Positions 1-5,714 of a DNA stretch of 25,656 nt are shown in pieces. The notes beneath the pieces are model-generated. The model ran no database searches. It had not been told where the DNA came from and was given only the letters and a program-made list of their open reading frames with translations. The position numbers were made by a program, and so were the translations under genes. Positions within the stretch are counted from its first letter, which is position 1. Every line of letters starts with the position of its first letter. This stretch comes from Bacillota bacterium (GTDB lineage Bacteria > Bacillota > DTU030): assembly GCA_012842325.1 (NCBI GenBank), contig DUTA01000132.1, positions 1 through 25,656 on the forward strand. Reading direction: 5' to 3'.

Positions 1-2
1 AG

Positions 3-152
3 ACCGTCATCAAGAAGCTCAACGCAGTAAGCGAAGCGCAGTTTGATGATAAGCCGATCGGCGCGTACGATCCCAACAGTGAGGCTGCAAAGCAGTTCAT
101 GGATCTCGCCAAGGAGCTCCTCGGTTTTGCGGTTGAAACGGAGGCGATCTAA
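3..152 (+). CDS. ParA-family partition ATPase, C-terminal end only (partial)
   Basis: An open frame enters from the left edge and stops with TAA at 150-152, giving about 49 residues. It contains PIGAYDPNSEAAKQF followed by MDLAKELLGF. ParA/Soj-type ATPases typically end with such a segment (YDPxSxxAxxYxxLAKEL), the last helices after the ATPase core. The Walker motifs lie outside the window, so the family call rests on the C-terminus alone. ParA proteins use ATP-dependent DNA binding to segregate plasmids or chromosomes. The next gene starts on the base after the stop, so the two are probably co-transcribed and translationally coupled. A MinD/Mrp-like relative cannot be excluded. Confidence 0.6.
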   Translation, partial: TVIKKLNAVSEAQFDDKPIGAYDPNSEAAKQFMDLAKELLGFAVETEAI

Positions 153-833
153 GTGAGTGCAGTGAAGCGCGAAGGACTGGCCGCCCGCTTGATTAAGGAC
201 TCACAGCAGATCAACGAGGGGTTGAGTGAACTGGGCCTCATACCAGAAAACCAACCCAGTGCTGAACCCGTGGATGCCGGAAAGGCCGTGCTTATGGTGG
301 AGATCGAGAAGAAGAACCAGAAGATCCAGGAGTTGACCAAAGAGAAGGCTGAGCTTCTCTCCCAACTTGAGCAGCTTGAGCAGGAGAACAGCGGTTTCCG
401 GACTGATATCGACAGGTTGAGTGAGCAGCTCGCGGCACTTCAGGCAGAAAATGAAAAGCCGCGGAAGACCGGTTCATCAAGGGAGATTCCCTCTCCTGAT
501 CTAGATGTCCGCAGTATGGTTCAGGAGCTCAAGACACTCTCGAGTTACTACGCGCGCGGTATGGTTACCCATACGGTGGCCGAGCGGACCTATCTTGCTA
601 TGAGGGAAATGATGTCCTACCTTGAGGATGCCTCCAGAGCCAAGAGGATTCGCGAGGGCGAGTTCTGGAATGTTGCCATCTGGTTCTTCCACGCGGTGTT
701 CAGTCGCTTCAAGGATGAAGAAACGTTCATCGAGATGGTTTCCAGCCTCAATGATAGTTCGGAGTCCGCTGAAGTCCTACTTAGATTATGCTCGATGCTT
801 TTCGCACACCTCGACATAGACGGATGGAAGTGA
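153..833 (+). CDS. Coiled-coil protein encoded directly after ParA, possible partition partner
   Basis: GTG start immediately after the TAA of the ParA-like gene; 226 residues. I recognise no enzyme family. Residues about 45-100 are rich in E, K, Q and L with heptad-like spacing and should form a coiled coil. A charged linker follows (PRKTGSSREIPSPDL), then a C-terminal helical region of about 105 residues. No signal peptide or membrane segment is seen. Position behind parA suggests the role of a ParB-like adaptor or accessory partition protein, but no ParB signature is present, so this is inference from context. A strong terminator follows 10 bases after the stop, so this is the last gene of its transcription unit. 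Confidence 0.7.
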   Translation: MSAVKREGLAARLIKDSQQINEGLSELGLIPENQPSAEPVDAGKAVLMVEIEKKNQKIQELTKEKAELLSQLEQLEQENSGFRTDIDRLSEQLAALQAENEKPRKTGSSREIPSPDLDVRSMVQELKTLSSYYARGMVTHTVAERTYLAMREMMSYLEDASRAKRIREGEFWNVAIWFFHAVFSRFKDEETFIEMVSSLNDSSESAEVLLRLCSMLFAHLDIDGWK

Positions 834-843
834 GTGCTGAATT

Positions 844-875
844 AGCCCGCCGATTCTAAGAAAGCGGGCTTTCTT
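844..875 (+). terminator. Intrinsic terminator after the ParA/coiled-coil operon
   Basis: Arms AGCCCGC (844-850) and GCGGGCT (864-870) form a perfect 7-bp stem followed by TTCTT. It sits 10 bases after the stop of the coiled-coil gene and closes that unit before the regulatory region of the replication initiator. Confidence 0.75.
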
Positions 876-913
876 CATGACAAGTTTGTGAAGCGCGGCA
901 CTATACAGAAATA

Positions 914-1061
914 TTGATTTCTTGATTTATGGATATCTTGATTTCTTGTTGTATTGTTTTCTTGTAATCTTGTTTTCTTGTAATCTTGATTTCTTGATGT
1001 ATTGCTTTCTTGCTGTCTAGATGTCTTGCTGTCAAGATTGATTTCTTGATTTCCTGATATC
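914..1061. repeat. Degenerate 8-bp-period repeat array 1 (consensus TTGATTTC)
   Basis: From 914 the sequence divides into 15 consecutive 8-bp units, then a 4-base interruption (1034-1037), then three more units. Examples are TTGATTTC, TTGTAATC, TTGTTTTC, TTGCTGTC and CTGATATC. The TTG and the terminal C are best kept; the middle varies. Three units equal 24 bp, which is why the - strand reads as an apparent octapeptide repeat. No ribosome site or gene context supports a real protein there. Two arrays with the same period occur at 12869-12988 and 13345-13416. Confidence 0.85.
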
Positions 1062-1148
1062 ATGAAATGCGCTTGCCATGCGGATTTTGCACGCTCTCGA
1101 GAAGGTAATGGCGGCCCAATGTCGAAAGAAGTTGATGGTCGATCAGAC

Positions 1149-1176
1149 AAAAAAAAGAAGGGCCTCACGGCCCTTC
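1149..1176 (-). terminator. Second - strand intrinsic terminator (backup for antisense RNA)
   Basis: On the - strand GAAGGGCC, loop GTGA, GGCCCTTC is followed by eight T residues (1156-1149). The 8-bp stem is perfect. It lies about 12 bases beyond the first - strand terminator and would catch read-through of the antisense RNA. On the + strand the same hairpin would be part of the initiator mRNA leader. Confidence 0.7.
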
Positions 1177-1187
1177 AGTAAAACGTG

Positions 1188-1253
1188 AAAAAAAAGAGGC
1201 CTCCCCCAACTGCTTGCCGGCACACGGGTAAGGCCCCAAAGGATTATTTCCTT
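1188..1253 (-). ncRNA. Candidate counter-transcribed (antisense) RNA of the replication initiator leader
   Basis: A ~65-nt - strand transcript is predicted, starting about 7 bases after the -10 element at 1265-1260 and ending in a U8 run at 1195-1188. Its 5' part can form AAGGA/TCCTT around an AATAA loop. Its 3' part is a long hairpin: the complement of 1226-1237 pairs with the complement of 1196-1207 over 11 of 12 positions, counting two G-U pairs, around an 18-nt loop. There is no open frame or ribosome site. It is fully complementary to the leader of the initiator gene starting at 1364. In pT181, pIP501 and pSK41-type plasmids such RNAs limit initiator synthesis. Existence and start point are inferred from sequence. 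Confidence 0.65.
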
Positions 1254-1341
1254 GCCTTCATAATACCACTAGTAATTCCGTGGTGTCAACGCTGTTGTTG
1301 CCTATAATGGGGGCTAAAATGGTATCCTGGGGGGCCTCTTT
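1193..1341 (+). promoter_or_regulatory. Candidate antiterminator pairing in the initiator leader
   Basis: AAAGAGGCC (1193-1201) is perfectly complementary to GGCCTCTTT (1333-1341). After one bulged T (1202), CCCC (1203-1206) can pair with GGGG (1329-1332). This 13-bp pairing uses the 5' arm of the terminator hairpin at 1335-1356 and excludes that terminator. The upstream partner lies inside the segment covered by the antisense RNA, so binding of that RNA should free the terminator. This is the logic known from pT181/pIP501 attenuation; the mechanism here is inferred. Confidence 0.6.
1260..1289 (-). promoter_or_regulatory. Consensus sigma-A promoter for the antisense RNA
   Basis: Read on the - strand: -35 TTGACA (1289-1284, exact consensus), an 18-bp spacer, and -10 TATTAT (1265-1260, five of six consensus bases), preceded by TGG, an extended -10 element. 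This is the best promoter match in the first 6 kb. No - strand gene lies downstream, only two strong terminators, so its product should be a short untranslated RNA. Confidence 0.75.
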
Positions 1342-1362
1342 CCGAAAGGAAAGGGGTTTTTT
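1335..1362 (+). terminator. Attenuator hairpin one base before the initiator ATG
   Basis: CCTCTTTCC (1335-1343), GAAA tetraloop, GGAAAGGGG (1348-1356), then six T residues (1357-1362). The stem has nine pairs including one G-U. The initiator ATG is at 1364. The 3' arm also holds the only usable ribosome site (AAAGGGG, 1350-1356), so the same hairpin can both end transcription and hide the ribosome site. Confidence 0.8.
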
Positions 1363-1363
1363 C

Positions 1364-2740
1364 ATGAGCAGACTTCTGATAAACGAGCAGCCTTTAATGG
1401 TGCTACCATCGTTGGCCAAGGCTGTAGGACTAAATGAGGCCATCATACTGCAGCAGATCCATTATTGGACCGAGATTAACCGCCAGGCCGGGCGAAATTA
1501 CATGGACGGACGTTTTTGGGTTTACAATTCCTATGCGGAATGGGAGCAGCAGTTCCCCTTTTGGAGCAGGAACACGATCATTAGGGCTATCAATAGCCTA
1601 GAAAAACAGGGGTTGATCATCAGCGCCAACCACAACAAAAACGCTTTCGACAGAACAAAATGGTACGCCATTGACTACGAAGCCTTAGCGGTTCTAGAGC
1701 AGAAGTTGCTGCGTCCGGAGGACCCGCAAGCGCAACCAAACTATGGCACCACAGGTCAGCCAAATGAGGATAGCCCATCCGAAAGTGATAAGGACAATGA
1801 AGGGGACCAGGCGAAAGCTACAACCGAAAAAGACGCCGAAGATGCCGCATTACCCGATTTACCCAAAATGGGTAGATCGATTTATCACACCGAAGATCAA
1901 TGGCATGAAGCCCATCTACCCAAAATGGGTAACTCGTCTACCCAAAATGGGTTGCTTGATCAGCGCAACATGGGTAAACCAATACCAGAGATTAACCAAA
2001 GACTAACAGCAGAGACTCTCTCTCTCTCAAGCAAGAGTGAACAAGCAGCATCGCTAGACGTTGAGCTTCACAAAACCAATTCTGACGAATTGGTGGAGAG
2101 AGGATCCCCCAATTTGGATTTGGAAACAGGGAACTCCTCGAACGATGATCTGGCCGTGATGATGACAGCAGACCGCTTAATTGAGTTTTGGAATGAGCAG
2201 GAAGTAAATCCCCATCGGGGATTGAAAGAGAGAACTATAAAACGGATAGAAAGCGCCTGGAAAAGGGCTTTAGACGAGTTTTCAGCTGAGGAAATCTTAA
2301 CTGCCATCTTAAATTACTCGGATGCATATAAAAGCGGCCGAGCTGCCCATAAATACCGCTTGGTGGAGTTTTTGGAGAGACGTGGTTATGAGCATTTTAT
2401 GATTCGGGAGAACTGGATAGGCCGGAGTCATTCAGCGACCAAGATCACCCGTGACGATTTCACATACACGAGCACGGAACAGCTGGCAACCTATGACCAT
2501 CAACTCGCTATGGAAGATTTCGAGGGACAGCTTGAGAAGCCCGAAAAGCCCTTCGAAGATGTGGATTCAGAGGTTAGAAGGCGTGTGGCTGAGTACGAAG
2601 CTCAGCTACGTAGGGTTGGGTTCTACAGCGAGCGCGATATACGGGACATGGTCAAGGAATATCAGGTACTTTGCCGCTATCGGGTCAACGAAGAATATGC
2701 GCGGTGGGAACGCAGGTCAGCGGAGCTGCCGAATGATTAG
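1364..2740 (+). CDS. Winged-helix replication initiator / replisome organiser with internal iterons
   Basis: 458 residues from ATG 1364. This start is chosen over in-frame codons from 1280 because AAAGGGG lies 7 bases upstream and because upstream codons fall in the leader hairpin. Residues about 1-110 (INEQPLMVLPSLAKAVGLNE, then a helix-turn-helix region around SRNTIIRAINSLEKQGLI) match the N-terminal winged-helix domain of Firmicute phage and plasmid initiator proteins. Residues about 165-207 are a low-complexity linker with LPKMG motifs, encoded by palindromic iterons. Residues about 265-365 (FWNEQEVNPHRGLKERTIKR onward) form a helical domain common at the C-terminus of phage replication proteins. 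It probably binds the origin inside its own gene and recruits helicase. Expression is probably set by the antisense/attenuator leader. Confidence 0.8.
   Translation: MSRLLINEQPLMVLPSLAKAVGLNEAIILQQIHYWTEINRQAGRNYMDGRFWVYNSYAEWEQQFPFWSRNTIIRAINSLEKQGLIISANHNKNAFDRTKWYAIDYEALAVLEQKLLRPEDPQAQPNYGTTGQPNEDSPSESDKDNEGDQAKATTEKDAEDAALPDLPKMGRSIYHTEDQWHEAHLPKMGNSSTQNGLLDQRNMGKPIPEINQRLTAETLSLSSKSEQAASLDVELHKTNSDELVERGSPNLDLETGNSSNDDLAVMMTADRLIEFWNEQEVNPHRGLKERTIKRIESAWKRALDEFSAEEILTAILNYSDAYKSGRAAHKYRLVEFLERRGYEHFMIRENWIGRSHSATKITRDDFTYTSTEQLATYDHQLAMEDFEGQLEKPEKPFEDVDSEVRRRVAEYEAQLRRVGFYSERDIRDMVKEYQVLCRYRVNEEYARWERRSAELPND
1860..1976 (+). repeat. Intragenic palindromic iterons, probable replication origin
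   Basis: TACCCAAAATGGGTA occurs exactly at 1860-1874 and 1917-1931, and with one terminal change at 1939-1953. A half-site ATGGGTA lies at 1970-1976. The last three are 22-23 bp apart, about two helical turns. The arms TACCC/GGGTA are inverted. The repeats lie in the linker of the initiator gene and force its LPKMG-type repeats. Origins inside the initiator gene are known for lambda-type O genes and RepA_N plasmids; function here is inferred. Confidence 0.65.
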
Positions 2741-2856
2741 GGTCTCTGAGGGCAAGGATTGGCGATTCTTGGTGCAAGTAATCGCCGTCGATGGGTTTTT
2801 GGCGTGGCATTTCATCTTGCTGTAGGCCCTTTGAGTGCCTTCTGGACGTCATTTTC

Positions 2857-2879
2857 AGACAACCGATTGTCTAATTGGT
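2857..2879. promoter_or_regulatory. Two overlapping short palindromes, operator-like
   Basis: AGACAA CCGA TTGTCT (2857-2872) is a perfect 6-bp inverted repeat. It overlaps ACCGATT/AATTGGT (2862-2868 and 2873-2879), which has one mismatch. The size suits a dimeric repressor site, but no promoter next to it could be assigned. Confidence 0.3.
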
Positions 2880-3232
2880 CCAGAATGGTCATAGGAAAGC
2901 AGAGGATATCGAACTGTATCTTACAAAGAAGATAGAATGATTTATCATCAAGCTAATGAGGGTCTAACTGCGGATTGTTTGAATTCATCTGATTGTGATG
3001 AAGATTGCTCAAAACAACAGCAGGAGAATGGCGCTCGTTTCTCGAAAACGGTATAACCCTCGAGGTGTTTTGGTGTTTTCTCCTAGTATAGAGTTTAGCC
3101 GGCAGTAGTCTCAGAATATCAAGGCTACAGTAACAAATGACTTCTCTGGATGTTCTAATGTGATGGGGTTGGGCAGCTGCTGCTTATCCCCATTTTTGCT
3201 ATCCATCTTCCAGAAATGAGCAGGATAGAAAA

Positions 3233-3271
3233 TGCGATCTTGAATCCGTTGCGGCCGGATCCAAGATCGCA
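3233..3271. repeat. Long inverted repeat (16-bp arms)
   Basis: TGCGATCTTGAATCCG (3233-3248) and CGGATCCAAGATCGCA (3256-3271) are complementary at 15 of 16 positions around a 7-base loop. No T-run follows, so it is not a standard terminator. First of three consecutive inverted repeats upstream of the gene at 3449. Confidence 0.75.
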
Positions 3272-3279
3272 CGCCCAGA

Positions 3280-3336
3280 CGAGAAAAATCCCACCTTAAC
3301 AGCCTTTGACCGAGGACAGATAGGTGATTTTTCTCG
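3280..3336. repeat. Inverted repeat with 25-base loop
   Basis: CGAGAAAAATC then CCACCT (3280-3296) pairs with AGGTGATTTTTCTCG (3322-3336), leaving a two-base bulge on the left arm. Read in either direction the arm has a T5 tract, so a terminator-like role is possible. Second of three consecutive inverted repeats. Confidence 0.65.
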
Positions 3337-3340
3337 ATCC

Positions 3341-3369
3341 CTAAAACACGCCTCTTGGGGGTGTTTTAG
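3341..3369 (+). terminator. Terminator-like hairpin upstream of the second replication gene
   Basis: CTAAAACAC (3341-3349) and GTGTTTTAG (3361-3369) form a perfect 9-bp stem around an 11-base loop that can extend it with C-G pairs. The A4/T4 stem makes it able to act in both directions. The downstream T-run is interrupted, so it may be a weak terminator or an attenuator. Confidence 0.5.
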
Positions 3370-3448
3370 GTCTTGTCTAATTTGTATTCGGTACGGGCCA
3401 TTTATATCCTGCTTTTTATGGAACAATTCTTTAGGAGGACGGTACAGA

Positions 3449-4360
3449 ATGGATACGCGTATCGAACATGAAAAGACATCCTGGTTGTCGAAAGGCTATG
3501 GTCTAGCACCATTTCTTTTGATGGGAGATCCGCGAATTAGCGTTGGGGCAAAGGGCCTTTTCTGTTATCTGTCGAGCATAGCGGGCGCTGTGATTAATGA
3601 GGAATTCGGCGGTCGAGCCAGCTGGCCGAGTAGGAAACGCATTTGCCGAGATCTAAACATCAACAAAGACACATTCACCGTTTATCTGGATGAGTTGAAG
3701 CGACATGGTTTCATTAGGGTGATTCAGAGAAGAACTAGTGGCAAGTTTTCCTGCAACGTGTATGTGATCCAAGAGTATATCGAGCCGTTAAGCAGGAAAC
3801 GAGAAGAAAAATCCCAGCTTGAACCGTGTCCGAACCTGTCGGATGCGGTTCTATCGGAGCCGATTTCATCGGATACGGTTTTTTCGGACGCAACTAATAC
3901 CAATGATTTACCATTATCAGATCGGACGATGATCACGTCTATGAATAGTGCAGCGGTGGTTGCAGCAAGTTGCAGGCCGAAAAGGAGTCGACGAAAAGCT
4001 ACAGATAACCTGGAAAGAGCTTTGCGCAGGGATTACCCCGAAGCATTTAATCGCTTCTGGAAGGAGTATCCCAGGAAAGACGATAAAGCAGCGGCATATG
4101 AGATTTGGCAGGTGTTGCTTGCCAGTGAGCACCTGGGGGTCACAGCTGAGGATTTGATCGCAGCGGCAAGAGCATACGCGGTGCAGATGGAGCGAGAAGG
4201 CCGCGAAAAGCGCCATATTAAGCTATGTAAGACCTGGCTCAATAGCTCTCTGGCAGAGTATTTACCGGGGACGGATGATTTTCAAGAGCGCTCACAAGAC
4301 ATATCAAACGATCCATTCTCCTTTAGTGAAGACGTTAAGGCCAGAATTCTTGGTTTGTAA
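3449..4360 (+). CDS. Helix-turn-helix replication protein with internal 15-bp iterons
   Basis: 303 residues; ATG preceded by AGGAGG at good distance. Residues about 15-110 (KGYGLAPFLLMGDPRISVGA, then a helix-turn-helix around RKRICRDLNINKDTFTVYLD) match the N-terminal winged-helix domain of replication proteins from clostridial phages and plasmids (GYGxxPxxxMxDxxLSxxAK pattern). Residues 131-150 are a 5-residue repeat (LSDAV LSEPI SSDTV FSDAT) encoded by 15-bp tandem repeats. Residues about 198-275 (FNRFWKEYPRKDDKAAAYEI to IKLCKTWLNSSLAEYL) match the C-terminal domain seen in phage O-like replication proteins. It may be a second initiator or a replisome organiser. How it shares work with the protein at 1364 is unknown. 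Confidence 0.75.
   Translation: MDTRIEHEKTSWLSKGYGLAPFLLMGDPRISVGAKGLFCYLSSIAGAVINEEFGGRASWPSRKRICRDLNINKDTFTVYLDELKRHGFIRVIQRRTSGKFSCNVYVIQEYIEPLSRKREEKSQLEPCPNLSDAVLSEPISSDTVFSDATNTNDLPLSDRTMITSMNSAAVVAASCRPKRSRRKATDNLERALRRDYPEAFNRFWKEYPRKDDKAAAYEIWQVLLASEHLGVTAEDLIAAARAYAVQMEREGREKRHIKLCKTWLNSSLAEYLPGTDDFQERSQDISNDPFSFSEDVKARILGL
3839..3898 (+). repeat. 15-bp tandem iterons inside the second replication gene
   Basis: Units TCGGATGCGGTTCTA (3839), TCGGAGCCGATTTCA (3854), TCGGATACGGTTTTT (3869) and a decayed TCGGACGCAACTAAT (3884) are in exact 15-bp register. TCGGA is invariant. An inverted TCCGA lies upstream at 3829-3833. Because 15 bp is 5 codons, the array shows in the protein as a pentapeptide repeat. 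Confidence 0.7.
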
Positions 4361-4372
4361 GAGGGGAGATCA

Positions 4373-4735
4373 ATGGATCGGTCCGTTATTCTAAGGGAGC
4401 TTGAGAAGGTAGGCCGGGCCATCGGCGTTCCCCTAGCAGAGAGTCGTTTGCCTCAATATGTTGAGGATTTATGTAAGCTTGATGAGACTGTGTTCATCGA
4501 AGTGTGCGTAGAAATCAGAACGTCATGGGAGAAGTTGAGTTTTCCTCCGGTAGGAGTGTTTTTGAACCGAGCCAGGGCGAAGAAAAGCTGTGGATTCGAG
4601 CAAAACGGGCCTCGTAAGGTGGTTGTGCAAGATCATTTAGTCGAGGCGGCAAGACACCAGGAAGAATACCTCAAAATGAGCCATGATGAGTATATGGCGG
4701 TGTGCCTTGAGCTCATGCGGGGAAGAGGTCTTTAG
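4373..4735 (+). CDS. Small protein, possibly helicase-loader-like (unconfirmed)
   Basis: 120 residues; ATG preceded by GAGGGGAG, 12 bases after the upstream stop, so in an operon with the replication gene. I do not recognise the family firmly. The segment VCVEIRTSWEKLSFPPVGVF resembles the (K)FPP-containing region of phage helicase loader/inhibitor proteins of the G39P type, and gene position behind two replication proteins fits that role. It is mostly helical with no membrane segment. No ATPase motif is visible, so it is not a DnaC-type loader. The function is a weak inference from one motif and context. Confidence 0.65.
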   Translation: MDRSVILRELEKVGRAIGVPLAESRLPQYVEDLCKLDETVFIEVCVEIRTSWEKLSFPPVGVFLNRARAKKSCGFEQNGPRKVVVQDHLVEAARHQEEYLKMSHDEYMAVCLELMRGRGL

Positions 4736-4755
4736 CTGCGCAGGGTGGTGATTAT

Positions 4756-5151
4756 ATGGAGTACGAACTAGTTATCAACCGGAAGCCGCCGCCGACGCTA
4801 AACCAGATCAAGGATATGCACTGGGGCACCAGATGCCGTCTGAAAGAGATGTGGCAGCAGGAAGTGGCTGTCGCGGCCATGAATGTTGGGCGGCCTAAGT
4901 TCATACAAACCGAAGTTCAGATCGTCTTGTTCTACGATCGAGAGCGCAAAAGGGATCAGGACAATTTAATGGCCGCGGCGGGGCAGTTCATCCTAGATGG
5001 ACTCCGGTATGCAGACGTTATTCCGGATGACGATCTGAGTACAGTTGTATTGCCTGAAATACGTGTGGAAATTGATCGGGAGAAGCCGCAGGTTGAAATT
5101 TGGCTTAAGGATCTGGCCGAAGGGGGAGAAAACAATGATGCAGCCATATGA
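4756..5151 (+). CDS. rusA: RusA-family Holliday junction resolvase
   Basis: 131 residues, close to the usual ~120 for RusA. The segment RKRDQDNLMAAAGQFILDGL followed by RYADVIPDDD shows the family pattern: the DxDN acidic cluster, a helix ending in D-x-L, then a second D-D pair before a beta strand. In RusA these Asp residues bind the metal ions that cut Holliday junctions. Residues 1-15 (YELVINRKPPPTLNQ) match the family's first strand. Phages use RusA to resolve recombination intermediates before packaging. The gene overlaps the next by 17 bases. All expected acidic residues appear present, so it is probably active. Confidence 0.85.
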   Translation: MEYELVINRKPPPTLNQIKDMHWGTRCRLKEMWQQEVAVAAMNVGRPKFIQTEVQIVLFYDRERKRDQDNLMAAAGQFILDGLRYADVIPDDDLSTVVLPEIRVEIDREKPQVEIWLKDLAEGGENNDAAI

Positions 5152-5524
5152 TGTGACCGTGCTAAAACAGGCCCTGGCCGATATGGATAGAATCATCGAG
5201 GGCCTTAGCGATACAAGAAGAGCTCTCAGCGTGGCTGCGCGGGTTGGAGATGTTTGGGATAGAGATTTCGTCAAAGCGATGTTTAAGCGAATCGTTTCGC
5301 TATCTGACCAGATTCTGATGTTGGATGAGGATGAGTTCATGCGCTCGCAGAAGCTTGCTGCGAACATTTCCAAGATGGCGAGAGACACCTTGAATATGTT
5401 AGGCGATGAAGGGGGAGAAAATGGTGGCCTTGACAACGGGTTGGATTGGCGCATCATCGAAGGAAGATGCGCGGAACCGGATCATGGAGAGATTCCCGGA
5501 GGGCCAGATTATAAGGCTCTATGA
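5135..5524 (+). CDS. Unknown small helical protein
   Basis: 129 residues. Tandem ATGs at 5135 and 5138 follow GGGGGAG, so this start is preferred over an in-frame codon at 5045 inside rusA. Residues 1-95 are helical (KQALADMDRIIEGLSDTRRA) and look like a real soluble protein. The last ~35 residues, after LGDEGGE, are Gly/Asp-rich and overlap the next gene by 104 bases. That tail looks like read-through into another gene's frame rather than a selected sequence. No family was recognised. Gene order (resolvase, unknown, unknown, late regulator) is typical of the end of a phage early region. Confidence 0.6.
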   Translation: MMQPYDVTVLKQALADMDRIIEGLSDTRRALSVAARVGDVWDRDFVKAMFKRIVSLSDQILMLDEDEFMRSQKLAANISKMARDTLNMLGDEGGENGGLDNGLDWRIIEGRCAEPDHGEIPGGPDYKAL

Positions 5525-5681
5525 GAAGATCCTGGGTATGTTCGCCTATGAGGTAGAAGTGCCAGATACTGCACCTGAGCCTGAAACCGAACCTGAAGGT
5601 GTGTTTCATACGCTGGAGGAACGCTCACCTGAGGAAGTAGTTGATGAGCCACCTCCGACGCTTGACGGCGGCGGCACTTAA
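5421..5681 (+). CDS. Unknown small acidic protein
   Basis: 86 residues from ATG 5421, chosen because GGGGGAG lies 4 bases upstream; an in-frame ATG at 5406 lacks such a site. Residues 1-45 (IGASSKEDARNRIMERFPEG then QIIRLYEKILGMFAYEVEVP) form a short ordered domain. The remainder is Glu/Pro-rich and probably disordered. No family recognised. The gene overlaps the previous one by 104 bases, which is unusually long for this compact region. Confidence 0.55.
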   Translation: MVALTTGWIGASSKEDARNRIMERFPEGQIIRLYEKILGMFAYEVEVPDTAPEPETEPEGVFHTLEERSPEEVVDEPPPTLDGGGT

Positions 5682-5714
5682 CTTCGTACCGCGCTGTGAA
5701 GGGAAGGTGGTTGC

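Larger units (their letters stand above)
2741..3448. other. Non-coding region between the two replication genes
   Basis: About 700 bp without a convincing gene in either direction. It is more AT-rich than the flanking genes. It contains overlapping short palindromes at 2857-2879, a perfect CCTCGAGG palindrome at 3058-3065, and three consecutive inverted repeats at 3233-3369. Short open frames here have no ribosome site. It ends with the ribosome site TAGGAGGACG before the ATG at 3449. No strong sigma-A promoter could be assigned. Confidence 0.6.

Noticed and set aside
1055..1063. Extended -10 TGATATCAT as the + strand promoter of the initiator leader
   Set aside because: Correctly placed upstream of the antisense region, but the nearest TTGATT is only 14 bp away and is part of the repeat array, so it may occur by chance. 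Not strong enough to annotate.
875..1168. 97-codon - strand open frame with apparent octapeptide repeats (RNQD, TRLQ)
   Set aside because: It is the translation of the 8-bp-period array, has no good ribosome site, and runs through the - strand terminator region. The DNA repeat explains it.
1299..1308. TATAAT at 1303-1308 on the + strand as an initiator promoter
   Set aside because: No acceptable -35 element at 15-19 bp spacing and no extended -10. It would also bypass the antisense target. Left as a possibility only.
3061..3410. Possible sigma-A promoters such as TTGGTG/TATAGA near 3070-3092 and TTGTAT/TATATC near 3382-3408
   Set aside because: Spacings of 11-15 bp are too short; none reaches a level worth annotating.
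4993..5457. 154-codon - strand open frame
   Set aside because: Antisense to rusA and the next gene; Ser-rich shadow composition.
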